Shown: piece after piece, positions 1 through 8,047 of the stretch
Numbering within the stretch: the first letter of the stretch is position 1
Layout of the letters: the number at the start of each line of letters is the position of its first letter
Assembly: GCF_004307995.1 (NCBI RefSeq)
Contig: NZ_SIRE01000034.1
Location: 38,587 to 102,586, forward strand
DNA from: Paenibacillus thalictri
Lineage (GTDB): Bacteria; Bacillota; Bacilli; Paenibacillales; NBRC-103111
Reading direction: 5' to 3'
Length of the DNA stretch: 64,000 bases
Translations under genes and position numbers: made by a program
The notes under the pieces: model-generated
Database searches by the model: none
Told to the model about the DNA's origin: nothing
Seen by the model: the letters and a program-made list of their open reading frames with translations, nothing else

Positions 1-202
1 TTTCCAGATGTGAGCGGATGGCTGGGAGCTTATCTTCGGGTGTATTGCCAAGAAATTGAACTGTGATATGCATGTCTTCGGGATGCACCCATTTCTGGAA
101 AGATAATAAGCGTTCCTTAAGCGGTTCGCAAATCGTCTTGAGGCCCAATTTAACTTCTGTTGAAACAGGCACGGCAATAAAGAGGCGGAAATGTTCGCTC
201 AT
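1..202 (-). CDS. thpR: RNA 2',3'-cyclic phosphodiesterase (ThpR/LigT family), 5' part only
   Basis: The reading frame starts at the ATG complementary to 200-202 and runs off the window at base 1, so about 67 N-terminal residues are visible. They begin MSEHFRLFIAVPVS and contain HITVQFLG, the first of the two HxTx catalytic motifs of the 2H phosphoesterase family. These enzymes open 2',3'-cyclic phosphates on RNA ends. The second HxTx motif would lie outside the window. An AAGGAGG ribosome binding site (complement of 208-214) lies 5 bases before the start. The gene is divergent from serC. The family assignment is firm; the true substrate of bacterial members is not settled. Confidence 0.85.
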   Translation of the reverse strand, partial: MSEHFRLFIAVPVSTEVKLGLKTICEPLKERLLSFQKWVHPEDMHITVQFLGNTPEDKLPAIRSHLE

Positions 203-280
203 TGAATCCTCCTTTCAGCGATTTATTTAATATGTCCAAAGATTGGATTCTACAATATCGTGAAGAATGCGGTGAAACAC

Positions 281-310
281 TTGAACAGTGCGGTTGAACT
301 TTGCTATCAT
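281..310 (+). promoter_or_regulatory. Candidate sigma-A promoter of serC
   Basis: TTGAAC (281-286) and TATCAT (305-310) are separated by 18 bases and lie 35 bases before the serC start. Both boxes deviate from consensus, so this is a plausible but unproven promoter. Confidence 0.35.
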
Positions 311-345
311 TACCATAATAACAGAAAGCGAAGGTGTAAAAACGA

Positions 346-1434
346 ATGGCTAAACGCGCTTACAATTTTAATGCGGGACCGGCAGCGCTGCCGCTTGAAG
401 TACTGCAAAAAGCTCAGGAACAATTCGTCGATTATAAAGGCATTGGCATGTCCATCATGGAAATCTCTCACCGCAGCAGCGAGTATGAGCAAGTCAACGA
501 CTCGGCGCAAGCTCTGTTGAAAGAGCTGTTTGGCATTCCAGACGGTTACAAAGTGCTCTTCCTGCAAGGCGGCGCCAGCACGCAATTTACGATGATTCCG
601 ATGAACTTCCTGGCAGCGGGAACTGTCGGCAGTTATATACATACCGGAGCATGGGCGGAAAAGGCGATTCAAGAAGCAAAGCTATTTGGCGAAGTTTCCG
701 TCGCTGCCAGCTCGGAGGCGGACAATTTTAAACGTATTCCGGCACTTAGCGATATTCAGCTTGCGCCGAATTCGGCTTACTTGCACTTGACCTCCAACGA
801 AACGATCGGCGGGTCGCAGTTCCAGCAATATCCGGATACAGGCAATGTGCCGCTGATCGCCGATATGTCCAGCGATATTTTGTGCCGTCCGGTGGATGTG
901 TCGAAGTTCGCGATGATCTATGCGGGCGCACAAAAAAATCTGGGTCCGTCCGGGGTTACGGTCGTTATTTTACGCGAGGACATGCTGAGCCTTGTCCCGA
1001 AAAATCTTCCGACCATGTTCAGCTACGCGACTCATGCCAAAAACAACTCGTTGTACAATACACCTCCCGCTTACTCGGTATATATGGTAGGTCTTGTGCT
1101 GGAATGGATCAAGGAAAACGGCGGGGTTGCGGCTATGGAACGTGCCAACCGCGAGAAGACTTCGCTTATTTACAAAGCGATCGACGACAGCAACGGTTTT
1201 TACCGCGGGGTTGTCGAACCGGGCGACCGTTCCTTGATGAACATCACGTTCCGGATGAATGATGAAGAACTTGAGAAGAAATTCGCCAAAGAATCGGAGC
1301 AGAACGGTTTTGTCGGCTTGAAGGGACACCGCAGCGTTGGCGGCCTCCGCGCTTCCACTTACAATGCCGTTCCTTACGAAGCGTGCAAGGCGCTCGCCGA
1401 ATTTATGGCCGATTTCCAAGCTCGCAACAGTTAA
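346..1434 (+). CDS. serC: Phosphoserine aminotransferase
   Basis: This 362-residue protein is full length for SerC, the PLP enzyme that converts 3-phosphohydroxypyruvate and glutamate to phosphoserine in serine synthesis and also acts in pyridoxal phosphate synthesis. The start MAKRAYNFNAGPAALP is the classic SerC N-terminus. GGASTQF (75-81) binds the cofactor phosphate, and the PLP lysine is K197 in AGAQKNLGPSG. GHRSVGGLRAS near the C-terminus binds the substrate phosphate. The start follows a GAAGGTG ribosome site. It is a single gene flanked by the divergent thpR and a convergent response regulator, with terminators on both strands just downstream. Confidence 0.97.
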   Translation: MAKRAYNFNAGPAALPLEVLQKAQEQFVDYKGIGMSIMEISHRSSEYEQVNDSAQALLKELFGIPDGYKVLFLQGGASTQFTMIPMNFLAAGTVGSYIHTGAWAEKAIQEAKLFGEVSVAASSEADNFKRIPALSDIQLAPNSAYLHLTSNETIGGSQFQQYPDTGNVPLIADMSSDILCRPVDVSKFAMIYAGAQKNLGPSGVTVVILREDMLSLVPKNLPTMFSYATHAKNNSLYNTPPAYSVYMVGLVLEWIKENGGVAAMERANREKTSLIYKAIDDSNGFYRGVVEPGDRSLMNITFRMNDEELEKKFAKESEQNGFVGLKGHRSVGGLRASTYNAVPYEACKALAEFMADFQARNS

Positions 1435-1442
1435 TAGACACT

Positions 1443-1484
1443 AAAGCCTCGTTACTCGCTGTTTGCGGAGCGGCGGGGCTTTTT
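1443..1484 (+). terminator. Rho-independent terminator of serC
   Basis: AAAGCCTCG and CGGGGCTTT form a stem (with G-T pairing) followed by a short T run, directly after the serC stop. Confidence 0.7.
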
Positions 1485-1488
1485 CACG

Positions 1489-1520
1489 CAAAAAAAATGA
1501 GCTCCGCTGGGCGGGCTCAT
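1489..1520 (-). terminator. Rho-independent terminator of the PhoP-like gene
   Basis: On the minus strand ATGAGC pairs with GCTCAT around an inner CCG/CGG stem, followed by eight T. It ends transcripts from the convergent response regulator gene. Confidence 0.75.
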
Positions 1521-1555
1521 CAAATAACCGCAAATATTTTATATGAAAACCATGT

Positions 1556-2272
1556 TTATGCAAATGATTCTTTTACAGCAGGTTCAACGAGCTTGTAACC
1601 GATGTTGCGAATCGTTACAATATATTCTGGAGTACGTGCATTGTGCTCGATTTTATCTCGAAGATGGCTGATATGCACATCAACGATACGCGTATCTCCG
1701 AGAAAGTGATAATCCCATACGCCATGCAGCAGCTGTTGTCGGCTAAGCACTCTGCCGCGGTGCTTGCAAAGGAATAGCAGCAGGTCGAACTCTTTAGGCG
1801 TCAGCTCAATCAGTTCGCCGCGCACGGTGACTTCACGGCCTTCGGGAGCAAGTACGATCTGCCCGATGGTCAGCGGAGCTTCCTCCGTGGAAGAAGGCAA
1901 CGTCTGGATGCGGCGCAATATGGCCTGAATCCGTGAAATCAGCTCTTGCGGGCTGAACGGCTTGGTCATATAATCGTCGGCTCCGTTATCAAGTCCGGCA
2001 ATTTTATCGGACAAGTCCTGCATCGCCGTCAGCATAATAATAGGCACCAGGTTATTGCGTTCTCTGAGCGCACGGCATACTTGAATGCCGTCCATTTTCG
2101 GCAGCATGAGATCCAAGACGATCAGATCAGGGCGGAATGAATGGATAGCGTTAAAAACGGCTTCCCCATCATGTACACAATGCACCTCGAAGCCGACCAG
2201 CTTTAGATTGAACTCTATGAGCATGGAGATCGAAGGTTCATCGTCGACGACCAGAATTTTCTTTTTTGTCAT
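1556..2272 (-). CDS. OmpR/PhoP-family response regulator, orphan
   Basis: The 238-residue protein has a receiver domain (about 5-117) with the acidic pair DD at 10-11, the phospho-acceptor D54 in IVLDLMLPKMDG, and the conserved K of YMTKPF. A winged-helix DNA-binding domain follows (about 135-228) with ELTPKEFDLLLFL, VLSRQQLL and the terminal IRNIGYKL typical of PhoP/YycF relatives. No histidine kinase gene is adjacent: it lies between the convergent serC and the divergent trmL, so its partner kinase must be encoded elsewhere. A possible role as a PhoP paralogue is an inference from sequence style only. Confidence 0.9.
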   Translation of the reverse strand: MTKKKILVVDDEPSISMLIEFNLKLVGFEVHCVHDGEAVFNAIHSFRPDLIVLDLMLPKMDGIQVCRALRERNNLVPIIMLTAMQDLSDKIAGLDNGADDYMTKPFSPQELISRIQAILRRIQTLPSSTEEAPLTIGQIVLAPEGREVTVRGELIELTPKEFDLLLFLCKHRGRVLSRQQLLHGVWDYHFLGDTRIVDVHISHLRDKIEHNARTPEYIVTIRNIGYKLVEPAVKESFA

Positions 2273-2427
2273 TATACTCCCTCATTTATGTGAATTGTTT
2301 TATTTTGCTTTATGTTCTCATTATGATAAAGCAGCATCATCAGCATATTAAGAAGAAGTAAACCTAATGTTAAATTTAAGCTATAGCGGCGCATCTATTT
2401 TTGAAAACAGGGAGATTGTGAGGCATC

Positions 2428-2892
2428 ATGGCATTTCACATCGTTTTGGTCGAGCCGGAAATTCCCGCGAATACCGGTAATATCTCGAGAACCTGTGCGG
2501 CGACAGGGACTTATTTGCATCTTGTTCGGCCTCTTGGTTTCAATACCGACGACAGAACGCTGAAACGGGCTGGCCTTGACTACTGGCCGGCGGTAAAAGT
2601 AGAATATCACGACTCATTTCAGGAAGTAAAAGATAAGAACCCTCAGGGACGGTTCTTTTTTGCGACGACAAAAGCGAAGCGCATCTATACGGATTTTACA
2701 TTTCAGGATGGAGATTTTCTCGTATTCGGCAAAGAAACGAAAGGGCTGCCCGAACACATTCTTGCCGCTCATCCGGAATCGTTGATGCGTTTGCCGATGA
2801 CCGGCGACGTACGTTCGCTGAACTTATCGAATTCCGCTGCGATTATTTTATATGAAGGATTGCGGCAAACGGGGTTTATGGACTTAAATTAG
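2428..2892 (+). CDS. trmL: tRNA (cytidine(34)-2'-O)-methyltransferase
   Basis: This 154-residue SPOUT-family enzyme methylates the ribose of the wobble nucleotide in tRNA-Leu isoacceptors using S-adenosylmethionine. The N-terminus MAFHIVLVEPEIPANTGNI and the RTCAATGTYLHLVRPLGF stretch are diagnostic. The trefoil-knot SAM-binding motifs are visible as FGKETKGLP (about 110-118) and LPMTGDVRSLNLSNSAAI near the C-terminus. Length is normal for the minimal SPOUT enzymes. It is divergent from the PhoP-like regulator and followed by the AbrB-like gene. Confidence 0.95.
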   Translation: MAFHIVLVEPEIPANTGNISRTCAATGTYLHLVRPLGFNTDDRTLKRAGLDYWPAVKVEYHDSFQEVKDKNPQGRFFFATTKAKRIYTDFTFQDGDFLVFGKETKGLPEHILAAHPESLMRLPMTGDVRSLNLSNSAAIILYEGLRQTGFMDLN

Positions 2893-3011
2893 AAATTCTT
2901 TGCGAACAATATAATTGAAGTAAGCTGCCCGGATGTAAGTAGGATGGCGACGGATTCAGGGTACATTTTCGGGGAAATTGACTTGAGACATGTTAGAGGA
3001 GAGGTGAACGG

Positions 3012-3269
3012 ATGATGAAACCTGTAGGTGTTGTCCGTAAAGTGGACCAATTGGGGCGTATTGTATTACCTAAATCGCTGCGCAAAAGATATCAAATGAA
3101 CGAAGGCGATCCTGTTGAGATTCTTGTAAGCGGTGACCATATTATATTGGAACGTTACCGCCCAAGATGCGTATTCTGCGGCAGTATGGAAATGGTCAGC
3201 GAATTTAGGGAACGCCATGTTTGCGCCGAATGTTTGACAGAGATGAATGTGTTGAAAGAACAAGCCTAA
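3012..3269 (+). CDS. AbrB/SpoVT-type transition-state regulator with a two-CxxC tail
   Basis: The 85-residue protein has an AbrB-type swapped-hairpin DNA-binding domain at its N-terminus (VGVVRKVDQLGRIVLPKSLR), followed by a tail with two cysteine pairs, CVFC and CAEC, spaced as a small metal-binding knuckle. Classical AbrB lacks this double pair; short AbrB-like proteins with such a tail are known in Bacillota. Its targets cannot be read from sequence. The start may be the first or second ATG (3012 or 3015); a GAGAGGTG ribosome site precedes both. A strong terminator follows. Confidence 0.88.
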   Translation: MMKPVGVVRKVDQLGRIVLPKSLRKRYQMNEGDPVEILVSGDHIILERYRPRCVFCGSMEMVSEFRERHVCAECLTEMNVLKEQA

Positions 3270-3289
3270 CAAACTTCCAAATAAACACC

Positions 3290-3330
3290 AAAAAACCACC
3301 GCGGCTTCGAATGAAGCACGGTGGTTTTTT
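3290..3330. terminator. Bidirectional rho-independent terminator
   Basis: ACCACCG pairs with CGGTGGT, with an A run on the left and a T run on the right, so it can serve both the AbrB-like gene and the minus-strand small gene. Confidence 0.85.
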
Positions 3331-3368
3331 AGTTTATGCCTTAAGCTCCGGGGGAGAACCCGGCGGCA

Positions 3369-3467
3369 TTACAGGCCCTTAGTCTTGTCGTCGTTATATG
3401 CGGCAGTAAGCATGGCCGTAAGAAACATCAATATAGTAACCATCATAATCCAAAATGTTGCGGACAT
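3369..3467 (-). CDS. 32-residue single-pass membrane peptide
   Basis: A short frame encodes a peptide starting MSATFWIMMVTILMF, with one hydrophobic segment (about 4-23) and a charged tail NDDKTKGL. The start (complement of 3465-3467) has a good AGAGGTG ribosome site (complement of 3477-3483) nine bases upstream, and a terminator lies downstream at 3290-3330. The composition (membrane anchor plus short charged tail) resembles the many small sporulation or stress membrane peptides of Bacillota. No named family is recognised. The call rests on the ribosome site, hydrophobicity and terminator together. Confidence 0.55.
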   Translation of the reverse strand: MSATFWIMMVTILMFLTAMLTAAYNDDKTKGL

Positions 3468-3565
3468 TCTTAAAAGCACCTCTTCCTGCAGCTTTAGCGA
3501 CCTGCGCTTATATGGGTATTATACCCCAAGCATAGTGTAAAAGAAAACGTCTAAAACTGTGAACA

Positions 3566-4636
3566 TTATTTGAAAAACACAAAGTTTGTAGCCAGAGGCC
3601 GCAGCTTTCCGTCGGAAGGACGGTTAATCACCTGGCCGTCGTAGATCATGCTGGAAGAGCCGCCGCCGTCCAAATTATAAGCATCGACAACGCCAAGCTG
3701 AATCAGCTTGTCCTGCAGCTCGGCTAAAGTGGCCCCGGAATTGCCGCGCTCGTCGTAGCCGTCGGTTACGATAAACAACAGCTGGTCGTTTCGGTAGTTG
3801 CCGACAACCGTTCGGGGCGCCCTGGCCGGTGATGTCGCCCAGGGGGACGGGATTGCCGTTCTTTTGCCATTCTGAAGCAGCGTCGGTACAAATGTGGCGC
3901 CAAAGTCTGGGCCCAGCTTGTCCAAATCGGCTTGACGCGAAAATTTGCCGCCGATCAGCTTGCGGTCCTTGCTGAGTCCGATAAAGGTCAAGTTATCGAA
4001 AGTCGGCTCGAAGCCGTAAACGTATTTGCCGCCAACCATCGTGGTGCTGAGCGGATAACGTTTGCCGGTTTTGTTGTCGTCCGCAAATCCTCCCGCATTG
4101 ACGCCGGCAACCGCCCCTGTCCGGCGAACCGCCTCCAGCGTAGTTTCGGAGCTGCCCAGCTTGTCCTTGCCGAGCACCATTTTCATCGCTTTATCGCTTT
4201 TCATGTCAACTTTAAGGGCATACCCTTTATAGTTTGCTTCATTTAAGTAAAATAATTTCAGGTCGATGTTGCTAGTTGACGTTTGTTTGCTCGGTTTACC
4301 AAGCTTGGCGGTTATGCGCGAGTCGTAAATGGCATTTGGCCGGGAAGCCGCTGACGCCGCCGTTTTGGCCATCGCCGCCGTATCGGCCGTACTTTTTTCG
4401 TACAGTTGAAAAAACTTTTCGATTGTCGTTTTAATTTGCGTTGCATTGGTATAAGCGGTATCAAGTTTCTTGTTGACGTTCTCCGCGTCGTTCTTTAATG
4501 AGAATGCGGGAGCAGGCTGAAGTTTGATAGCGGGCAACTGAACGGACATATGTATGGCCAGCATATAAATTAAAGCCCCTAGAAAAGGAGCGCACGCCAT
4601 CAAAAACACACGGTTGATTTGTTGTACCGGGTTCAT
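3566..4636 (-). CDS. Membrane-anchored phosphodiester glycosidase (NAGPA-like) family protein
   Basis: The 356-residue protein has an N-terminal signal/anchor (about 8-30), a helical Ala/Thr-rich linker to about 125, then a domain of the family that contains human 'uncovering enzyme' NAGPA and bacterial exopolysaccharide-linked proteins. Hallmarks are GVNAGGF, a VGNYRNDQLLFIVTDG strand and the C-terminal NLDGGGSSSM loop. It probably acts outside the membrane on glycan phosphodiesters; the substrate is unknown. Its ATG overlaps the stop codon of the upstream coiled-coil gene by one base (TAATG), which points to translational coupling and joint function. Confidence 0.85.
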   Translation of the reverse strand: MNPVQQINRVFLMACAPFLGALIYMLAIHMSVQLPAIKLQPAPAFSLKNDAENVNKKLDTAYTNATQIKTTIEKFFQLYEKSTADTAAMAKTAASAASRPNAIYDSRITAKLGKPSKQTSTSNIDLKLFYLNEANYKGYALKVDMKSDKAMKMVLGKDKLGSSETTLEAVRRTGAVAGVNAGGFADDNKTGKRYPLSTTMVGGKYVYGFEPTFDNLTFIGLSKDRKLIGGKFSRQADLDKLGPDFGATFVPTLLQNGKRTAIPSPWATSPARAPRTVVGNYRNDQLLFIVTDGYDERGNSGATLAELQDKLIQLGVVDAYNLDGGGSSSMIYDGQVINRPSDGKLRPLATNFVFFK

Positions 4637-5073
4637 TATTGCAACACATCCAGGCTTTTTTTCAAATCATCCAGCTTTTTTTTCACATCGGCAAGCTGGG
4701 TATACAGCTGGTTGCTGTTGTCTGTTTTACTGTTGGCGCTGTCCTTCGTGAAAGCCAAGAGCTCGCTGAGCGAGTCGATTTTCGATTGCATTTTGGCCAT
4801 ATCGGAGGTCATGTTGTCTTTTAATTCCGTTACCTGCTTCTGGTAATCATCCTGAATTGTCTTCAACTGCTGTTCGGTTTGTGCGGCAATGTTCTGTTCG
4901 ATCTGCTTGGTCATATACTCCGCGTACATCTTAGCGCCATATACTCCGGCCCCGATCAGCAGTATCCACCCTAATAACAAATAAATATAAGTGCTGGTTT
5001 TTGCTTTGGCGGATTTGACGCTTCGCGCTGCGGGCTGCTGCCGGACGGTTGACGTCTCAACGGGCGTGCTCAT
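4636..5073 (-). CDS. Single-pass membrane protein with extracytoplasmic coiled coil
   Basis: The 145-residue protein has a short basic cytoplasmic head rich in Ser/Thr/Lys, one membrane helix (about 29-47, YIYLLLGWILLIGAG) and then a long heptad-rich helix to the end (Lys/Gln/Asp/Leu rich, ending KKLDDLKKSLDVLQ). No enzymatic motif is present. It is coupled by overlapping stop/start codons to the downstream phosphodiester glycosidase-like gene, so it may tether or oligomerise that enzyme; this is an inference. No family name is recognised. Confidence 0.75.
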   Translation of the reverse strand: MSTPVETSTVRQQPAARSVKSAKAKTSTYIYLLLGWILLIGAGVYGAKMYAEYMTKQIEQNIAAQTEQQLKTIQDDYQKQVTELKDNMTSDMAKMQSKIDSLSELLAFTKDSANSKTDNSNQLYTQLADVKKKLDDLKKSLDVLQ

Positions 5074-5399
5074 GTTGGTCTCACCTCATCCATTATTATA
5101 ACATGCGACGCTTCCCGAATAAAAATCGACGGCGAACGTTTTAGGCACAATATCCTGATGATACTGGTTTTGCATACAGTTTGCAATCTCGCAAAACGGA
5201 ATGTGCAAGATGAAAGAATATGAGAATGCAGCGCAAGGGCAACCTATTTGATATCACACTGACTTTTGTAAACAAAACAAACATTACCGTATAGTATGTT
5301 TGACAAAAGGCGGCTTATCCGTTAGCATGAAATTGAGCATCCCGATTAGAAAATGTTGGATTTTTTAATTTTCAAAAATGCAGCGAAGGAGCTGGAATC
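5074..5399. other. Divergent intergenic region
   Basis: No further gene is seen. It contains GTTTTGC/GCAAAAC inverted arms around 5168-5198 and, near its right end, the promoter listed at 5300-5328. Confidence 0.6.
5300..5328 (+). promoter_or_regulatory. Sigma-A promoter of the short flavoprotein gene
   Basis: A perfect -35 box TTGACA (5300-5305) and TAGCAT (5323-5328) are spaced by 17 bases, about 72 bases upstream of the start at 5401. Confidence 0.7.
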
Positions 5400-5400
5400 T

Positions 5401-5967
5401 ATGAGTTACGACGTGATCATTGTTGGAGCAGGCCCGGCAGGGGCAAGTGCGGCATTATTCACCGCCAAAGCAGGCAAAAAAACATTGGTGATTGACAGCG
5501 ACCAGAGCGTCACCCGAAGAGCATGGATCGAAAATCATTACGGCGTAGCGGAAATTACAGGTCCTGACCTCGTCGATACCGGCAAGAAGCAAGCTGCTAA
5601 GTTCGGAGCCGAATTCGTTCAAGGAAAAGCGACGGGTATTGGCAAATCCGATAACGGACTCTCCGTGACAACAGATGAAGCAAGTTATGAAGGCACACAC
5701 GTCATCGTAGCAACCGGCATGTTTGCCGATTTGGCGGAAGCGGCGGGATTGGCTACAAAACCCGGCACGGAGCCAAGAATCAAAACGATTCTGGATCTTG
5801 ATGCCGCCGGTCAGGCAAGTATTCCTGGAGTTTGGGGTGCGGGCACCATTGCAGGGGTCAGCATGCACACGATTATTACCGCGGGCGATGGAGCCAGAGT
5901 GGCGATCAATGTCATCAGTGAATTAAACGGAGCCCGTTACGTCGATCATGACGTTCTGAAAGCTTAA
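5401..5967 (+). CDS. Short FAD-dependent pyridine nucleotide-disulfide oxidoreductase-like protein
   Basis: The start at 5401 is chosen because AAGGAG (5386-5391) lies nine bases before it; an in-frame ATG at 5353 has no ribosome site. The resulting 188-residue protein has the FAD-binding GxGxxG near the N-terminus (VIIVGAGPAGASAA), the ATG motif (VIVATGMF) and a C-terminal IPGVWGAGTIAGVSMHTII segment that normally closes over FAD. It lacks the NAD(P)-binding domain and the CxxC redox pair of thioredoxin reductase, so it is roughly one FAD domain. It may pair with another protein or reduce a substrate directly. A terminator follows. Confidence 0.8.
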   Translation: MSYDVIIVGAGPAGASAALFTAKAGKKTLVIDSDQSVTRRAWIENHYGVAEITGPDLVDTGKKQAAKFGAEFVQGKATGIGKSDNGLSVTTDEASYEGTHVIVATGMFADLAEAAGLATKPGTEPRIKTILDLDAAGQASIPGVWGAGTIAGVSMHTIITAGDGARVAINVISELNGARYVDHDVLKA

Positions 5968-5990
5968 TATAAGATAAGAGATAACATATT

Positions 5991-6030
5991 AAGACCGGCG
6001 CTTCCTATCGGGGAGCTGCCGGTCTTTTTG
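5991..6030 (+). terminator. Rho-independent terminator
   Basis: AGACCGGC pairs with GCCGGTCT and is followed by a T run, ending the short flavoprotein transcript. Confidence 0.85.
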
Positions 6031-6138
6031 CGGTAATTGAACGTTGCGGTTTGGGCCGGATTGAGAAGCGCTGTTTGTGGCAAATTAATTGCAAGGGGTG
6101 GAATGAAAACGATGTGCTTGGAAGGATGGTGATCCCAT

Positions 6139-7104
6139 ATGGCAGCGGTATACGAGACGATTATTATAGGGGGCGGGATTGCGGGGCTGCAGGCTGCGAT
6201 TCAGCTGGGCCGGATGGGTCACCGCATTCTTGTGGTCGATTCGGAAGCGGGAAGATCTGTTTTATGCAAAAGCTATCATAACGTGATCGGCTGGCCGGAC
6301 GGCATTTCCGGGCAGGAACTGCGCAGGCTGGGACGGTTACAAGCGGCACGATACGGAGCGGAGCTGCTGAAAGGCGAGGCGCTCAGCGTTAACAAGGAAA
6401 AGGAGCTTTTTGCCGTATCGGTAAGAGATGAGGCTGCTGCGAACGAAAAGACCTTATATCGCTCGCATACGCTGCTGATCGCCACCGGGGTGATGGATCG
6501 ATTCCCGCAGCTGACCGGGCTCGTTGAATGTTTGGGTTTGTCGATCTACGTCTGTCCGGATTGCGACGGATACGAAATTTCCGCCAAACACACGATTGTA
6601 CTGGGCTCCGGCGATACAGGGGCGCGGATGGCGCTGACATTGTCCTATTTTACGGACAAACTTGTCTATGTCAATCATGAGCAGCATACGGTTGACCCGG
6701 ATCTGATGCTCCGGCTTGAGGAGAAACGCATCGAATGCATCGGCGAGCCCATCGGGCGAATTTTGACTGCCCCAGGAAAGGAAGGCGTTTTTCAAGGAGT
6801 GAAGCTTGCGAGCGGCCGTCTCGTCCCCGGGGAAAAAGCGTTTATTGCCTTTGGCGGCAATGAAGTGCGTTCCTCCATTGTCGCCGGGCTTGGCGTACAG
6901 CTGTATGAGAATAAGCACATCGTGACCGATCCGCGCTCCAAAATGACAAACATCCACGGCGTATGGGCGGCGGGAGATATCGGCGTGCATTCCGAGCAGC
7001 TTACCATCGCTATGGGAGAAGGATCGCAAGCGGCAATTTGGATTCATAAGGAGCTGCTGCGTATGGCCGCAGGACGGGTTGAAGCGGAACCGGTGAGAAG
7101 CTGA
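6139..7104 (+). CDS. Thioredoxin reductase-like NAD(P)/FAD-dependent oxidoreductase
   Basis: The 321-residue protein has the length and plan of the thioredoxin reductase family: GGGIAGLQAA near the N-terminus for FAD, a central pair CPDCDGYE at the site of the redox CxxC, GSGDTGARMA for NAD(P), and a C-terminal IHGVWAAGDIG FAD motif. The CPDC pair differs from the CATC of ordinary thioredoxin reductases, so its electron acceptor may not be thioredoxin. A GGTGATC ribosome site lies before the ATG. It is the second flavoprotein of this superfamily in a row, after the half-size one at 5401, but a terminator separates them. It converges with the deacetylase gene only 10 bases downstream. Confidence 0.85.
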   Translation: MAAVYETIIIGGGIAGLQAAIQLGRMGHRILVVDSEAGRSVLCKSYHNVIGWPDGISGQELRRLGRLQAARYGAELLKGEALSVNKEKELFAVSVRDEAAANEKTLYRSHTLLIATGVMDRFPQLTGLVECLGLSIYVCPDCDGYEISAKHTIVLGSGDTGARMALTLSYFTDKLVYVNHEQHTVDPDLMLRLEEKRIECIGEPIGRILTAPGKEGVFQGVKLASGRLVPGEKAFIAFGGNEVRSSIVAGLGVQLYENKHIVTDPRSKMTNIHGVWAAGDIGVHSEQLTIAMGEGSQAAIWIHKELLRMAAGRVEAEPVRS

Positions 7105-7114
7105 GTGGATACGT

Positions 7115-7885
7115 TTAATAGTTTTTTTCCAAATTTTTGATCAGCGTTTTGGTAGGTTCTTCGCCATTAACGAATATGCGCTTCAGCTTCAGCGGATCTT
7201 GGTTGGTCTTGGTTTTCCCTTGTTCAATGGTAAAAGCGAAGCGGAAGCCGTTTTCTTTCAGAATCGCCAATGTTTTGGCGTTGTAGGCGCCGTAAGGGTA
7301 ACAAAATATATCGGCCGTTGTGCCGAGCTGATCTTCGATTTGTTTTTTGGCCTCCAGGATTTCGTAGGCCTGGTCCGATTTACTGAGCGAGGTCAAGTAA
7401 GGATGTGTCATCCCGTGAGGCTGGATATCCCAACCGGCCTCATGCATTTCTTTCACTTGTTCCCAGGATAAAAAATAACCGTCATCCGTCGTGCCGGGCG
7501 ACATAAACAAGGTGGCGTGAAATCCGAGTTTTTTCAGAAGCGGCATAGCGTACTCGTGATTATCCGCATATCCGTCGTCAAAAGTAAGCAGCACCGGTTT
7601 CTTCGGCATCTCCGCTTCCCCCAACCAGATGTCGGAAAAGTGCTTCAACGTCAAGGTGGTATATCCGTTCTCGGCTAAATAGTTCATCTGTTCTGTAAAA
7701 AGCTCCGGTGTAATAACGGCTTTGTTACCGGGATCATAGGTGATGCTGTGGTAATTCAGCACGGGGATGGAAACGGCAGCGGCGACTGCGGAGGACGGCT
7801 TGACAGACAATGCAATCAGGTTAAGCAACAAACAGCAAATAAGAGAGGTCCGGACTAGAATCAATTTCTTCACCCACCTGCTCAA
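7115..7885 (-). CDS. Secreted polysaccharide deacetylase (NodB homology, CE4)
   Basis: The 256-residue protein has a signal peptide or anchor (hydrophobic about 8-28, AVAA near 36) and a NodB domain with the metal ligands TFDDGY (101-106), H157 and H161 in HGMTH, and the CYPYGAYN motif. CE4 enzymes remove N- or O-acetyl groups from cell-wall glycans or exopolysaccharide. The start is uncertain: the listed one is a TTG; another TTG seven codons in (complement of 7862-7864) has a better placed AGGTGG ribosome site. The gene is monocistronic, and the upstream region carries the duplicated palindromes at 7934-8144. Confidence 0.88.
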   Translation of the reverse strand: MSRWVKKLILVRTSLICCLLLNLIALSVKPSSAVAAAVSIPVLNYHSITYDPGNKAVITPELFTEQMNYLAENGYTTLTLKHFSDIWLGEAEMPKKPVLLTFDDGYADNHEYAMPLLKKLGFHATLFMSPGTTDDGYFLSWEQVKEMHEAGWDIQPHGMTHPYLTSLSKSDQAYEILEAKKQIEDQLGTTADIFCYPYGAYNAKTLAILKENGFRFAFTIEQGKTKTNQDPLKLKRIFVNGEEPTKTLIKNLEKNY

Positions 7886-7933
7886 GTTGGATTTGGAATC
7901 TATAATTCTATGTATAAGCCGGACCCTCTTATT

Positions 7934-8030
7934 TTATAACATCAGAATTTATCATTTTCAGCGGAGCTGAACAATTCTGATGTTTCAAGAAAAATTTCCG
8001 CTAGATCGCGGTCGCTCATCCTTGAATGGC
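7934..8030. repeat. 97-bp direct repeat, copy 1, with nested palindrome
   Basis: It matches 8048-8144 at all but two of 97 positions. Each copy holds AACATCAGAATT / AATTCTGATGTT arms (12 bases, perfect) enclosing a second hairpin TTCAGC/GCTGAA, and ends with sequence that encodes the AIQG-stop C-terminus of the DUF2161 gene. It therefore looks like a duplicated gene end plus its terminator-like hairpin. Confidence 0.9.
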
Positions 8031-8047
8031 TTCGATAGAAGTTTTTG

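Noticed and set aside
5353..5400. A 16-codon N-terminal extension of the short flavoprotein
   Set aside because: The ATG at 5353 has no ribosome site, while 5401 has AAGGAG and gives the canonical FAD-fold N-terminus.
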